A DNA stretch of 18,883 bases from CAZSMK01 sp964608095 (GTDB lineage Bacteria; Sumerlaeota; Sumerlaeia; MWCT01; JAGHBZ01): positions 1-18,883 of the forward strand of contig CAZSMK010000055.1 in NCBI GenBank assembly GCA_964608095.1, read 5' to 3'. Made by a program: the position numbers and the translations under genes. Below are positions 7,743-15,935 of the stretch, piece after piece. Position 1 is the first letter of the stretch. Each line of letters starts with the position of its first letter. The notes under the pieces were generated by a model. It ran no database searches and was not told where the DNA came from. It saw only the letters and a program-made list of their open reading frames with translations.

Positions 7743-10700
7743 TTATTCGAATGCCGGACATGGATACGACAGAACCCTGACCGAGTCGAGAAAAAGTATC
7801 CCACCCGCATCGTCGGTAGTATCGCAATTAATGAGGTCAAAAGAGAGACCTAAAACACTGTCCTTGAGCGCCGGCAGCGACTTGTAAAACAAACAATACG
7901 TTCCGCCCTCTATATCGGGTGAATCTCCACCGTCCATGACACTCTTCACACCGGTGTCGGAAACCAACTGGTACCGCTCATCGTAAGCGCGAAGACGAAG
8001 CTCAGGTACCCTCGATTTATCTGTCTGGTTTGACTTGATGTCGTATTCGATACAATAGAGTGTATCCGAATAGATCGTAGAAAAGACGCTGTCCATATAC
8101 CAATACCCGAAGGTGTCGAAATTATTCACTGCCTGGAGTGCGAGACCACCGGGGATGGACGGCGTGAGTGGTGCGGTAAACTCCGGTGTTGCGCCGGAAA
8201 ATAGCCAGCTCCCCGCACCTTCCTCGAAGTTGAATACCGCCAACTCGGTTGCTCCTCCGAGCGCTTCGACCGGGAGTCGGTTCACCAGCACCTCTTCGAG
8301 TGTAAGCGTCGCCCCGGCAGCGTCGAGTGGATCGAAGTTAAGCATGTCAAAAGAAATAATCCCCCGACGGAGTTTATTATCCTTTACCTGTTCCGGGGAG
8401 TTCTGCCCGGGGAAGAAATAGAGCTCGTAAGTATCTCCCTCAATGGTCGGGGCGCATGAAGCCGGGTCCACGCTGGTGACCAACAGCGAATGATAGCTTT
8501 TATAATCGCTCGTGTTGATCCTGAGCCGTGTATAGGGAACACGTGTGCGGTCTTCGACGTCAGTCGAAACCCTGAATTGGGCACAATATACGTTATCATT
8601 ATGAATAATAAACGGTTTCTCGTTGTTGCTCCAGTACCCGAAGGTATTGGTGTTATCATGAGAGGTAAGGGTAATTCCGGCGGGCGAGATTCCGGCTGAA
8701 GGTTGGTTGAACACGCCGGGCGCGGCGACAAAATTCCAGTCCTCGGCGTTGGTGACCGTGTCGTACGTCCATGCGGGATAATATTCATCGGCGCCTATAT
8801 CTACACCCGCACCCTGGGGACGGTCTTCTCCCTCTATATCGTCTCCCGGCGCAAATTCCGTGATCCCGTTATCAATACAGGGCGAACCGATTGACAGGTG
8901 ATAGTTGTCAGATGGAGCGTCCACAAACAAGGGATTTTCAGATATGTTTCCTTCACAAGGATAAGGACTGTTGTTCACATACGAATTAACCTCTATAGCA
9001 CCATTATAGGTATCGCTACCCTCATCGTAATAATCTCCTCGCTCATTCTCGTATATACAATTGTTCTTTACACTTACCGGGTCACAGTATGCATTTGTCT
9101 CGTGTATGCCATAACCCTCATTGTATGCCATAATATTGTTATTCACGACAGGACCGGTAAATGAACTCAATGTAATGGCATCATCGCGGTTATAGGCGAA
9201 CGTATTATTGACAATATAGGATGTGGCGGCAGACGGCAACCCTATCCCATCATTGTTATCTATAAACAAATTGTTCATAACGGATAATAATTGTGCATTT
9301 TCACAACGTATCCCGTCCCAGTTGTTATTCCTGAAAATATTCTTCTCGATATGCACAACGACATCGTTGGTCGTCGTCTGCACTCCGAACATGAACGAGT
9401 TCATTATAACATTTTCCATAATAGTACACGAACTGCCATCCTCGATTTTGATTCCCACACCATTATCTATGATAATGTTGTCTTCAACACTGGAAAGTGG
9501 AGACTTGTTGCAATAAACACCAACCTCCTGGCATCCTGCGATGCTGTTGTTATTGATTTGAGCGGACGAGTTCTGCGTAAGGGAAATTCCTGTCATAGTG
9601 TTTGAAATCTGATTAGAAACGATCAAGGGAGAGGAACCGTTTTCACACGTTATGCCGAATAAGGCACACTTATCAATGATGTTGTGTTCAATTATGGGCG
9701 AAGCACCGAAAAGCCGCATCCCCGCTAAGGCGCTCTCATTGATATAACAGCGCGTTAATTGCGGTGAGGCATTATTGACCACTATACCTTCAGTACAGTG
9801 AGACACCTTAATATCCCTGAGCCATGGTGTCTGCTCTTTCAGGATCATGATACCTACGCCGGCTTCTTCTACTTTTACACCTTCAATAAAAGAGCCGCTT
9901 CTCGGAAGAAGCATGAGAAAATCAGGGTGTCCGGACAGCAACGCAACAGGTTCGCCCTGAATCCATACATTTGGTGTGATTACGAGGTTACTTTCAATAT
10001 AAGTCCCCGGTCTGAGAATAATTTTTATCTGTGAAGAGCCCTGAGGTGGATAGAGGTCTGTGTAAGGATACGCTCCTATATCGCTCCCGTCACTTCCTTT
10101 AGCAATGATACCCGATCCCTCCGCAAGCCGATAGCTATACGATATCATGGCATCGGTCAAGGTATTGAAAGGATTGGTCAGGCTGCCGTCACCCGAGGAT
10201 GTTCCGTCGTCATCCACATGTATTGGATTGCTATAGGAAAATGCACCCCATTGGACAAAACGCGGATCGATTGAAACATTGGAATGACATGGCGTTCCAT
10301 TGTTATCAACCAGCTGATTGATCTGTTCAGCTCCCTTAAAGGTGTGGAGAATCTCATCGCGATAATCGCCTATTTCATTGTGGTAAAAACAATTATTTAC
10401 AACTTCCAAAGGATCGGCATCATAACTGAGTTCAGATAATCCAACGCCATGAGTCCGGGATATAATGCTGTTTTTAAGGAGGACTTTTGAACGACTCCGG
10501 AGAAGGATTCCGTGATCAAAGTTCTGGTCAAGCACCGTATGATTGACCGTACAAGACGCATCATCATCCAGTTCCATTCCTTGAAGGTTGTTGTGGCAGA
10601 CGAGGGTTTTTTGAAACGAAGGTGAAGCGTGATCAATAACCTTTATCCCACCTCTTCGATTTCCCCATATCACGTTATAATTATCGAACTGTGGAGAAGA

Positions 10701-12149
10701 AAGTCCCTGGCAGAGCACTCCACTATCGTTATTGGACACGATCTTGTTGCCGTTGAGCGAGGGGGCGCCCTTGAGGGACACCTTGACACCCGGTCCGCTG
10801 TTCCAGCAAATATAGTTCTCGTGAATATCGGCGCCGGTAGAGTCTTGCGCAAGAATGCCTCCGTTGAAATTCCATATCAGAAAATTGTTGGAGATTTCCG
10901 GTAGTGCTTTTCTCGACAAAACTACCCCGAAGTTCTTGTTACCGCTGATTTGATTGTATTCCGCAATACAGGTTGTATAGTCCGTCGCGTGGAGACCGGA
11001 GAGCGAATTTTCTCGCACAAGATTACTTCCAAGGTAACAATACGCCGTTTCCGTCGCCAGAACGCCGTTCAAATGATTTCGCTCGATTACATTATCGATA
11101 ATTATGGGATCATACACCGCAACGGGCGGCAAATGGGGATTCCGGGCTGAAATACCGTTCCACATATTGTCCGCTATATGGTTATGCACGATAAAGAGAT
11201 TGAATGCCCCGCAATTTATACCATCTCCATAGTTAGCCACAATAGAATTCGAGGTTATCTCGCCGTCCGGTGTGTCGAGAAATATTCCTGTTGCCCCATT
11301 CTCCCGAACACTATTGTTGTAAATATATACATTGCCTCGAATGAGATCAGCGTTTTGAATACTACATGCACCATTTATCCCTCTTTCGTGGTTAAGGCCT
11401 ACTGTACATTCAGTGATCTCGAGCTGGTTACAAAAGAAAAGTATGCCGGAGTACATCGAGTTGGTGACGGTGGATCTATCTATCTCGACGCTCAAATTTG
11501 TAGCGCCCAGGAAGCCATGTTCCTCTAAGGGATTTAAACCTGTAGCCAATAAGGCGATACCGGAGGAAGTTGCATTATCTATTTCGCAGTTCGATATCTT
11601 GATTTCTCCTGATACATTAATTTGTCGTTGGGTGACACCAAGCAAAATCCCGCAATGGGTACTGTCGAGTATCCGGCATTTTGATACCGACGTGTCTACA
11701 GGAGATTGAATACCGTTTGTTTCCTTATCCGCAAGCAGAACCGAAGGATATCCCCCCTGAATCGTGAACCCTTCTATATGGCCATAATAAAGAAGGACTG
11801 TTGGTAGTGCTGGATCTTCAGGAACGATAATAGAAACTCCGTCCCTCTGTCCCGGATTATTGAGGTCGATCACACCTCCGATGACATATTGCTTTTGATT
11901 TTTGAATACCACGTTTTCGGTGTATGTTCCTTCCTCAACATATATGTAGGAAAGATTCTGGTTGTATTCAGAGAATTCCAGGGCTTTGTTGATGGTCTTG
12001 AAAGGCTTTAGCATAGAGCCTTCCGGTGAGGAATCGTTGCCCCACGGCGCCACGTAGTAATATGAAATTGATTCATTAGCATAGAGGGTTATGGAAAATA
12101 CGCTGAGAAACATAAGTGTAAAGTATAGTATAAACACACTGCGTTTCAT
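7743..12149 (-). CDS. Giant secreted beta-helix protein with tandem C-terminal domains
   Basis: The chosen ATG at 12149 has GAGGTG five bases upstream and begins a clear signal peptide (MKRSVFILYF, hydrophobic core, cleavage expected after LYA). A more upstream TTG at 12203 is possible but would bury the signal. The mature protein has a DUF1565-like opening (YYVAPWGNDSS) near residue 30 and a long right-handed parallel beta-helix built of repeats with N-N-x-I and G-I/V patterns. A second DUF1565-like opening (IHVDDDGTSSGDG) lies near 640, followed by another beta-helix ending in GVDIGADEYYP near 1115-1120. Two homologous C-terminal domains follow, about 1125-1292 and 1296-1465, each with an FGYW motif and an RVPxxRLR motif. 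No sortase, PEP-CTERM or membrane anchor is visible. Likely a surface or secreted polysaccharide-interacting protein; lyase activity cannot be assigned. It is the only gene between two convergent or divergent gaps, so it is probably monocistronic. Confidence 0.88.
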   Translation of the reverse strand: MKRSVFILYFTLMFLSVFSITLYANESISYYYVAPWGNDSSPEGSMLKPFKTINKALEFSEYNQNLSYIYVEEGTYTENVVFKNQKQYVIGGVIDLNNPGQRDGVSIIVPEDPALPTVLLYYGHIEGFTIQGGYPSVLLADKETNGIQSPVDTSVSKCRILDSTHCGILLGVTQRQINVSGEIKISNCEIDNATSSGIALLATGLNPLEEHGFLGATNLSVEIDRSTVTNSMYSGILFFCNQLEITECTVGLNHERGINGACSIQNADLIRGNVYIYNNSVRENGATGIFLDTPDGEITSNSIVANYGDGINCGAFNLFIVHNHIADNMWNGISARNPHLPPVAVYDPIIIDNVIERNHLNGVLATETAYCYLGSNLVRENSLSGLHATDYTTCIAEYNQISGNKNFGVVLSRKALPEISNNFLIWNFNGGILAQDSTGADIHENYICWNSGPGVKVSLKGAPSLNGNKIVSNNDSGVLCQGLSSPQFDNYNVIWGNRRGGIKVIDHASPSFQKTLVCHNNLQGMELDDDASCTVNHTVLDQNFDHGILLRSRSKVLLKNSIISRTHGVGLSELSYDADPLEVVNNCFYHNEIGDYRDEILHTFKGAEQINQLVDNNGTPCHSNVSIDPRFVQWGAFSYSNPIHVDDDGTSSGDGSLTNPFNTLTDAMISYSYRLAEGSGIIAKGSDGSDIGAYPYTDLYPPQGSSQIKIILRPGTYIESNLVITPNVWIQGEPVALLSGHPDFLMLLPRSGSFIEGVKVEEAGVGIMILKEQTPWLRDIKVSHCTEGIVVNNASPQLTRCYINESALAGMRLFGASPIIEHNIIDKCALFGITCENGSSPLIVSNQISNTMTGISLTQNSSAQINNNSIAGCQEVGVYCNKSPLSSVEDNIIIDNGVGIKIEDGSSCTIMENVIMNSFMFGVQTTTNDVVVHIEKNIFRNNNWDGIRCENAQLLSVMNNLFIDNNDGIGLPSAATSYIVNNTFAYNRDDAITLSSFTGPVVNNNIMAYNEGYGIHETNAYCDPVSVKNNCIYENERGDYYDEGSDTYNGAIEVNSYVNNSPYPCEGNISENPLFVDAPSDNYHLSIGSPCIDNGITEFAPGDDIEGEDRPQGAGVDIGADEYYPAWTYDTVTNAEDWNFVAAPGVFNQPSAGISPAGITLTSHDNTNTFGYWSNNEKPFIIHNDNVYCAQFRVSTDVEDRTRVPYTRLRINTSDYKSYHSLLVTSVDPASCAPTIEGDTYELYFFPGQNSPEQVKDNKLRRGIISFDMLNFDPLDAAGATLTLEEVLVNRLPVEALGGATELAVFNFEEGAGSWLFSGATPEFTAPLTPSIPGGLALQAVNNFDTFGYWYMDSVFSTIYSDTLYCIEYDIKSNQTDKSRVPELRLRAYDERYQLVSDTGVKSVMDGGDSPDIEGGTYCLFYKSLPALKDSVLGLSFDLINCDTTDDAGGILFLDSVRVLSYPCPAFE

Positions 12150-12198
12150 GTTCGCACCTCGCATAGTGAATAAAGTTAAAGTTTCACCTATAGTGGGT

Positions 12199-12215
12199 AA
12201 CAAGAAATATGCCAG
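12199..12215 (-). promoter_or_regulatory. Sigma-54-like promoter for the beta-helix gene
   Basis: On the minus strand the bases read CTGGCATATTTCTTGTT. Compared with the -24/-12 consensus YTGGCACGRNNNTTGCW this matches the TGGCA block and TTG at the correct spacing, but has T in place of the C of the -12 GC. Transcription would begin near 12188, about 40 bases before the ATG. No good sigma-70 promoter was found in the same place. The -12 mismatch makes it tentative. Confidence 0.35.
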
Positions 12216-12309
12216 AAAAGAGAGGATGCTGTAATATTGTTAATGACTGAAATTGTTGAGGTTATAAAGGAAGGAGAAGAAACGCAACATGGCTTTCCGC
12301 CATACATAG

Positions 12310-12345
12310 AGAATATTCTACAGAATATGCTCCATTATGCATAAT
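12310..12345. promoter_or_regulatory. Cluster of three palindromes, possible operator
   Basis: AGAATATTCT (12310-12319) is a perfect 10-base palindrome. It overlaps ATATTCT-AC-AGAATAT (12313-12328), with 7-base arms. Six bases on is the perfect 12-base palindrome ATTATGCATAAT (12334-12345). They lie about 120-155 bases upstream of the predicted sigma-54 start, the usual place for an activator site. No specific regulator family is recognised. Confidence 0.35.
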
Positions 12346-12536
12346 AATCTTGAGCGCGAGAATCCATGGAAGCATATTTTTACTAATCGTTTGATTGCGT
12401 TACTTCCTGAGTCTTTCGCACATGCAATGCAGGGCGAACGTTCTCAGATTGAAATACAGCCGGGTATTCAACTTGAAAAAAGAGATATGCCCCACAAAGA
12501 GCAATGGTATAAGAAGTAAGGTTTGAATCAAGGGGA

Positions 12537-13127
12537 TTATGCAATAATACACTCTGTTCTGAGCCCCAGTTGGGATGCAAGATCAGAGAGGTCCATTCCA
12601 ATGTCTTCCGAGTTGGGATTGATGCGTTCTCCCGCCTGGAGGAGAAAAGAACGCGTTGCCATCATTGCCTCCTCTCCTATCACCACCAGGACAATGCGTT
12701 CGTCAGTGCATAGGAGTTTCAGGGCTTCCAATTCGGCAAGGGCGTCGCGGTGGTGACGCCTCTCCGGGGGAGTCAGATACACGATATCCTCACGCATATC
12801 GCGTGCTTTTTCAGCCACGTCACCCATTTGGGGCTCTTTCCAAGTTTCCCAGGGCACTATCCCTACTGCTGAAAACGATATCTTCTCGGTTCTTTTCTCC
12901 TGCTGTGACCAGGCTGCGGTTACGACGTCCTGGTATTCCCTATGGAGATCCCCTTCAAGGCTACAAAGGTTATAGAAACGTTTACCCAGCTGGTGGAGCG
13001 CGTTTATAGCTTTCTTTGGATTCCCTTCCAGTTCGTGTCTTGCTTCATCAATCCCTTCACGAACCTTTTCCCGCTGTTCTTCAGGGGATACATGCTCTTC
13101 CTTCTTTGCTTTCCTGAACCAGACCAT
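12537..13127 (-). CDS. Uncharacterised 196-residue cytosolic protein
   Basis: Not recognised. There is no signal peptide or membrane segment. The N-terminal 65 residues are highly charged and predicted helical (KEEHVSPEEQREKVREGIDE and onward), with a possible tetratricopeptide-like helical hairpin around NPKKAINALHQLGKRFYNL. The middle contains VPWETWKEP and a His/Arg cluster PPERRHHRD, and the end alternates hydrophobic strand (IVLVVIGEEAMMA) and helix. The start is supported by AGGAG seven bases upstream of the ATG on the minus strand. It lies 149 bases downstream of gspA on the same strand, so co-transcription is possible but not shown. Codon pattern and composition resemble its neighbours, so it is probably a true gene. 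Confidence 0.7.
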   Translation of the reverse strand: MVWFRKAKKEEHVSPEEQREKVREGIDEARHELEGNPKKAINALHQLGKRFYNLCSLEGDLHREYQDVVTAAWSQQEKRTEKISFSAVGIVPWETWKEPQMGDVAEKARDMREDIVYLTPPERRHHRDALAELEALKLLCTDERIVLVVIGEEAMMATRSFLLQAGERINPNSEDIGMDLSDLASQLGLRTECIIA

Positions 13128-13276
13128 TACCGTCTCCTTTTTTTTCTCATCACTGTAATATGTAGATGATTGGTTATTCCATTGATATTCTGACTACCTA
13201 CCGGATTCAACACATAAGGCGCCTACACAGAGAAATCTCGTGTGTTCTTTTTTATAAATTCGAAAAGGTGTATGTG

Positions 13277-15145
13277 CTAATCTTCCATGCTGAAGAGGCG
13301 AGGGCGTTCTGGATCCATCCGGTTGGTTATAATCATAACGGTGAGAGGATCAAGTTCGCCCGTAATAGGAATCCGGTAATATTTTTGCAGTTTTTCAAGA
13401 GCGCGGCGTGTCGCTTCATCGAATTTACCGGTTGCCGCACCCTGATAAAATCCCGCCTGGATTAAAAAGTTCTGGACGTTCCTAACGCGTTCGCTCTCTT
13501 CACCGGGCGCTATGGAGACCAGGTCCTCGCGATCGAAATAAAGCCCAAGAGCACCGAGACAGGCTGCGTTGATTTCGTTGCGGGTACTCATCACCAAGCC
13601 TCGAATCGGGTCCATCAGGGTCAGGGAATAACCCTGTGAACGTCTAAGCACCACCCATGGCGAGAGATCGCATTCCGCAGCGTTCATATTCAGCAGCACC
13701 GGTAAATCAAGATGGACGATATTATCCAGGTCGAAAGGTATTTCCGCTTTTCTTAATCCGAGCTTCGAATCCTGTCCCGCTATATCCATAATCATTATTT
13801 CATTATCCGGGCGTTCACTGAATGTCCCAAGGTCCGGTTTAAGTCCCCAAAGCGTCAGCCAGTTCAAAATAGAAGCCTGGTAAGCGACCTGTTCCGATTT
13901 TACGCGGATTATTCCGTTTGAATCGTATTCCCAGTTATACGAATATGTTGTGCTTCGAGGGGAGGTTTCTTCAGCCTCCTCTGGTTCCGCCTCTGTTTCA
14001 GCGACGTTTTCTTCAGACACTTCGGTTACTTCAGATGCGTTCTGATCAACAGAGGTTGAATCGTCTTGCTGTGTTGCCTCAGGCTCAAGCGTTTCTCCAG
14101 GAGTCGCATGAGGTGTCGGGGTGGCAAGCGTCCCTCTCCACGCGTACTCCATCATCTGTTGACGCATATGCCAGTCCATATAATACATGCCGGCAAGAAA
14201 CAAAATGACAATCAGCACCGCGGAACTCAGAACAGCGATTAATACGCCCGACGAGATGGGGCGTCGTTCCTTTCGGGATTTTCGTCGCGCCTCCTTGAAT
14301 ATCCCCTGGCTTTTGCTTCCCGGTAAGCTCTCTCGCTTCTTTCCACTTACTTCATCTATGGCTTGTGTAACGATTCTATCGTTGATTTCGTAGCTGCTCT
14401 CGACAAAACCCACCAGCAGAATCCGATCGCACAGAATGTTGATCTTCCGCGGTACACCTTCCGTATACTCATAGATAAGGTCAAGGGCTTTAGGAGTAAA
14501 CTTGATGTCGATTTTTGCCCCGGCGACGTGCAATCTATGCTTTATGTAGGTGTGAACCTCTTCTTGCGATAAGGGTTCAAGATGGTACCGGATTGCAATC
14601 CTCTGGTTAAGCTGGGCGAGCTGGGGGAGCTCGAGTGTCGCCTGCAACTCCGGCTGACCAATAAGGACGATTTGCAAGAGTTTCTCCGTTTCGGTCTCGA
14701 GATTGCTGAGAAGCCGAAGCTGTTCCAACAAGGCAGGAGTAAGATTCTGGGCTTCGTCTATGACGATCACGATATTGTGGCCCTCAGCGATACCGGCGAG
14801 CAGAAACTCGTTGAGCTCATCAATCAGGTCTTTTTTGGAGTTATAATGCCACTCGATTCCCAGCTCATGGTTTATAGCTCGAAGGAGCTCGACCTCCGTC
14901 AAGAGGGGATTGAAAATGAGTGCGATCTTGATCTGGTCGCTGTCGAGTTCCTTGAGTAACGCACGGCACAACGTGGTTTTGCCCGACCCGATCTCCCCCG
15001 TGATAAGGATAAAGCCCTTACGCTGCTCGATTCCATACAGCAGATTTGCCAGCGCCTCTTTATGACGCTGACTCAAAAACAAAAATCGCGAATCGGGCGT
15101 TATATTGAACGGCGCTTCATCTAATCCGTAAAAGCTCGTATACAT
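13277..15145 (-). CDS. gspA: GspA/ExeA-type ATPase with peptidoglycan-binding end
   Basis: A 622-residue inner-membrane protein matching the GspA (ExeA) layout. The N-terminus MYTSFYGL is the family signature. The cytosolic AAA domain has Walker A GEIGSGKT at 50-57, Walker B IVIVIDEAQ with D130/E131, and the EGVPRKIN arginine motif near 229-236. A single membrane helix spans about 300-323, followed by a Thr/Pro/Glu-rich acidic linker (about 338-390). Next is a periplasmic region resembling the C39-peptidase-like domain of this family, without a catalytic Cys. A peptidoglycan-binding type 1 domain (VRNVQNFLIQAGFYQG, FDEATRRALEKLQ) closes the protein. In Aeromonas, ExeA with ExeB helps place the secretin through peptidoglycan. 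It is not in the gsp operon, and no gspB lies beside it. A weak ribosome site precedes the ATG. Confidence 0.88.
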   Translation of the reverse strand: MYTSFYGLDEAPFNITPDSRFLFLSQRHKEALANLLYGIEQRKGFILITGEIGSGKTTLCRALLKELDSDQIKIALIFNPLLTEVELLRAINHELGIEWHYNSKKDLIDELNEFLLAGIAEGHNIVIVIDEAQNLTPALLEQLRLLSNLETETEKLLQIVLIGQPELQATLELPQLAQLNQRIAIRYHLEPLSQEEVHTYIKHRLHVAGAKIDIKFTPKALDLIYEYTEGVPRKINILCDRILLVGFVESSYEINDRIVTQAIDEVSGKKRESLPGSKSQGIFKEARRKSRKERRPISSGVLIAVLSSAVLIVILFLAGMYYMDWHMRQQMMEYAWRGTLATPTPHATPGETLEPEATQQDDSTSVDQNASEVTEVSEENVAETEAEPEEAEETSPRSTTYSYNWEYDSNGIIRVKSEQVAYQASILNWLTLWGLKPDLGTFSERPDNEIMIMDIAGQDSKLGLRKAEIPFDLDNIVHLDLPVLLNMNAAECDLSPWVVLRRSQGYSLTLMDPIRGLVMSTRNEINAACLGALGLYFDREDLVSIAPGEESERVRNVQNFLIQAGFYQGAATGKFDEATRRALEKLQKYYRIPITGELDPLTVMIITNRMDPERPRLFSMED

Positions 15146-15181
15146 TTTTATCGATTGTTATCTAAAAAATTGACGCTGTAC

Positions 15182-15210
15182 ATTATGCCTCATAGCGCGA
15201 AACAATACAA
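15182..15210 (-). promoter_or_regulatory. Possible sigma-70 promoter for gspA
   Basis: On the minus strand TTGTAT (15205-15210), a 17-base spacer and CATAAT (15182-15187) lie with a predicted start about 30 bases before the gspA ATG. The -10 matches five of six bases, the -35 only three of six. Confidence 0.35.
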
Positions 15211-15525
15211 GCTATTCTCAACTGTCGATTGATTCAGAGGAGCGATTCGCGAAATGACCCGGATATAAACACCGATGAACTTCAGCCGTTGCTATCACAT
15301 AAAAGCGCGTAATAAATCCCTTCATTCAAAGCCCCTGAAGAGGACTGTTCTCCTGCAATCACGCAATGCCGCGAATGCCGCATTTCAATCCGGGCGTGCG
15401 CTCTTTTTGAACTTACCGCATGGAAGAGATAAGAAAACTATATTGAAAAAGGGTGCAAATTAGTGGACAGGAGGCACGTGAAAAAGATTTTAGCGAACTT
15501 GTTAATACCTAAACTGTAAACTGAA

Positions 15526-15536
15526 GGTCTGACCCC
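15526..15536 (+). repeat. GGTCTGACCCC motif
   Basis: Eleven bases that recur with one change at 18036-18046 (GGTTTGACCCC). From memory, GGGGTCAGACC-type motifs are widespread in bacterial intergenic DNA and often lie near REP-associated transposase genes; none is present here. Confidence 0.3.
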
Positions 15537-15545
15537 CTTATTTTC

Positions 15546-15573
15546 TTGACGGGGTTACTTGAAATTTGATAGT
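15546..15573 (+). promoter_or_regulatory. Weak sigma-70-like match upstream of the HD-GYP gene
   Basis: TTGACG (15546-15551) and GATAGT (15568-15573) are 16 bases apart, five of six and four of six matches. The leader to the HD-GYP gene would be about 355 bases, which is long, so this is tentative. Confidence 0.2.
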
Positions 15574-15935
15574 GTCCACAAATTGATCAACGAAAAGAGA
15601 TTCTGCCGGTAGGTGCACATATCAATATCGGATTGGCAGTAATCAAAAACTACAACAAGAGATAGTGCACAGCATAATGAATGGCTTGAAAACTAAAAGG
15701 CGAATCAAAACACCAAAGGGCGCTGGAGGGTTAAAGCGGTGTGGTGGTGGAATGTCCAGGTCTGTTTATAATAATGTATTCCTCATTTATGACGTCGTAT
15801 CGAGAACAACACCCCTTAAAAAAGGCGAGACGGCGTTTTATCTTTTTGGCGAACCGTTTAATATACTCACATACAGAATGAAACCGGTTTTTTGCAAGCA
15901 GCGTAAGGACTGGTAGCAGGAAGGAACGCGAGAGA

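Larger units (their letters stand above)
12150..12536. other. Gene-free stretch upstream of the beta-helix gene
   Basis: 387 bases between two minus-strand genes. Short open frames on both strands here (for instance 12337-12519) have no ribosome site, no recognisable domain and poor composition, and are not called. The stretch holds a sigma-54-like promoter match close to the beta-helix gene and a cluster of palindromes about 100-150 bases further upstream, both listed separately. No RNA gene or terminator was recognised. Confidence 0.6.
15456..15584. repeat. Small inverted-repeat structure, possibly mobile-element remnant
   Basis: AATTAGTGGACA at 15458-15469 is repeated inverted as TGTCCACAAATT at 15573-15584, eleven of twelve bases matching. 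The direct hexamer CAAATT also occurs at both outer edges (15456-15461 and 15579-15584), as a target duplication might. It carries no transposase. A miniature element is possible but the repeats are short. Confidence 0.3.
15146..15935. other. Long gene-free stretch between gspA and the HD-GYP gene
   Basis: 790 bases between two divergent genes. Open frames at 15275-15463 and 15665-15916 lack ribosome sites and family features and are not called. The stretch holds the gspA promoter candidate, a small inverted-repeat structure (15456-15584), a GGTCTGACCCC motif and a sigma-70-like match. A GTG-started 13-codon frame with a good AGGAGG site (15478-15519) is visible but has no recognisable meaning. 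No known riboswitch was found, including a cyclic di-GMP type. Confidence 0.55.

Noticed and set aside
12150..12203. Upstream TTG start for the beta-helix gene
   Set aside because: It would place 18 polar residues before the signal peptide, while the ATG at 12149 has a good ribosome site.
12310..12328. LexA or heat-shock type operator identity for the palindromes
   Set aside because: The half-sites do not match a specific known operator well enough to name a regulator.
12337..12519. 60-codon open frame in the gap upstream of the beta-helix gene
   Set aside because: No ribosome site or recognisable family, and it overlaps the palindrome cluster.
15275..15463. 62-codon open frame near gspA
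   Set aside because: No ribosome site and no protein-like pattern.
15665..15916. 83-codon open frame before the HD-GYP gene
   Set aside because: No ribosome site, no domain and a low-complexity basic start; likely chance.
15586..15935. Cyclic di-GMP riboswitch upstream of the HD-GYP gene
   Set aside because: The conserved GEMM core elements are absent; the GGTAGCAGG near 15912 is too little on its own.
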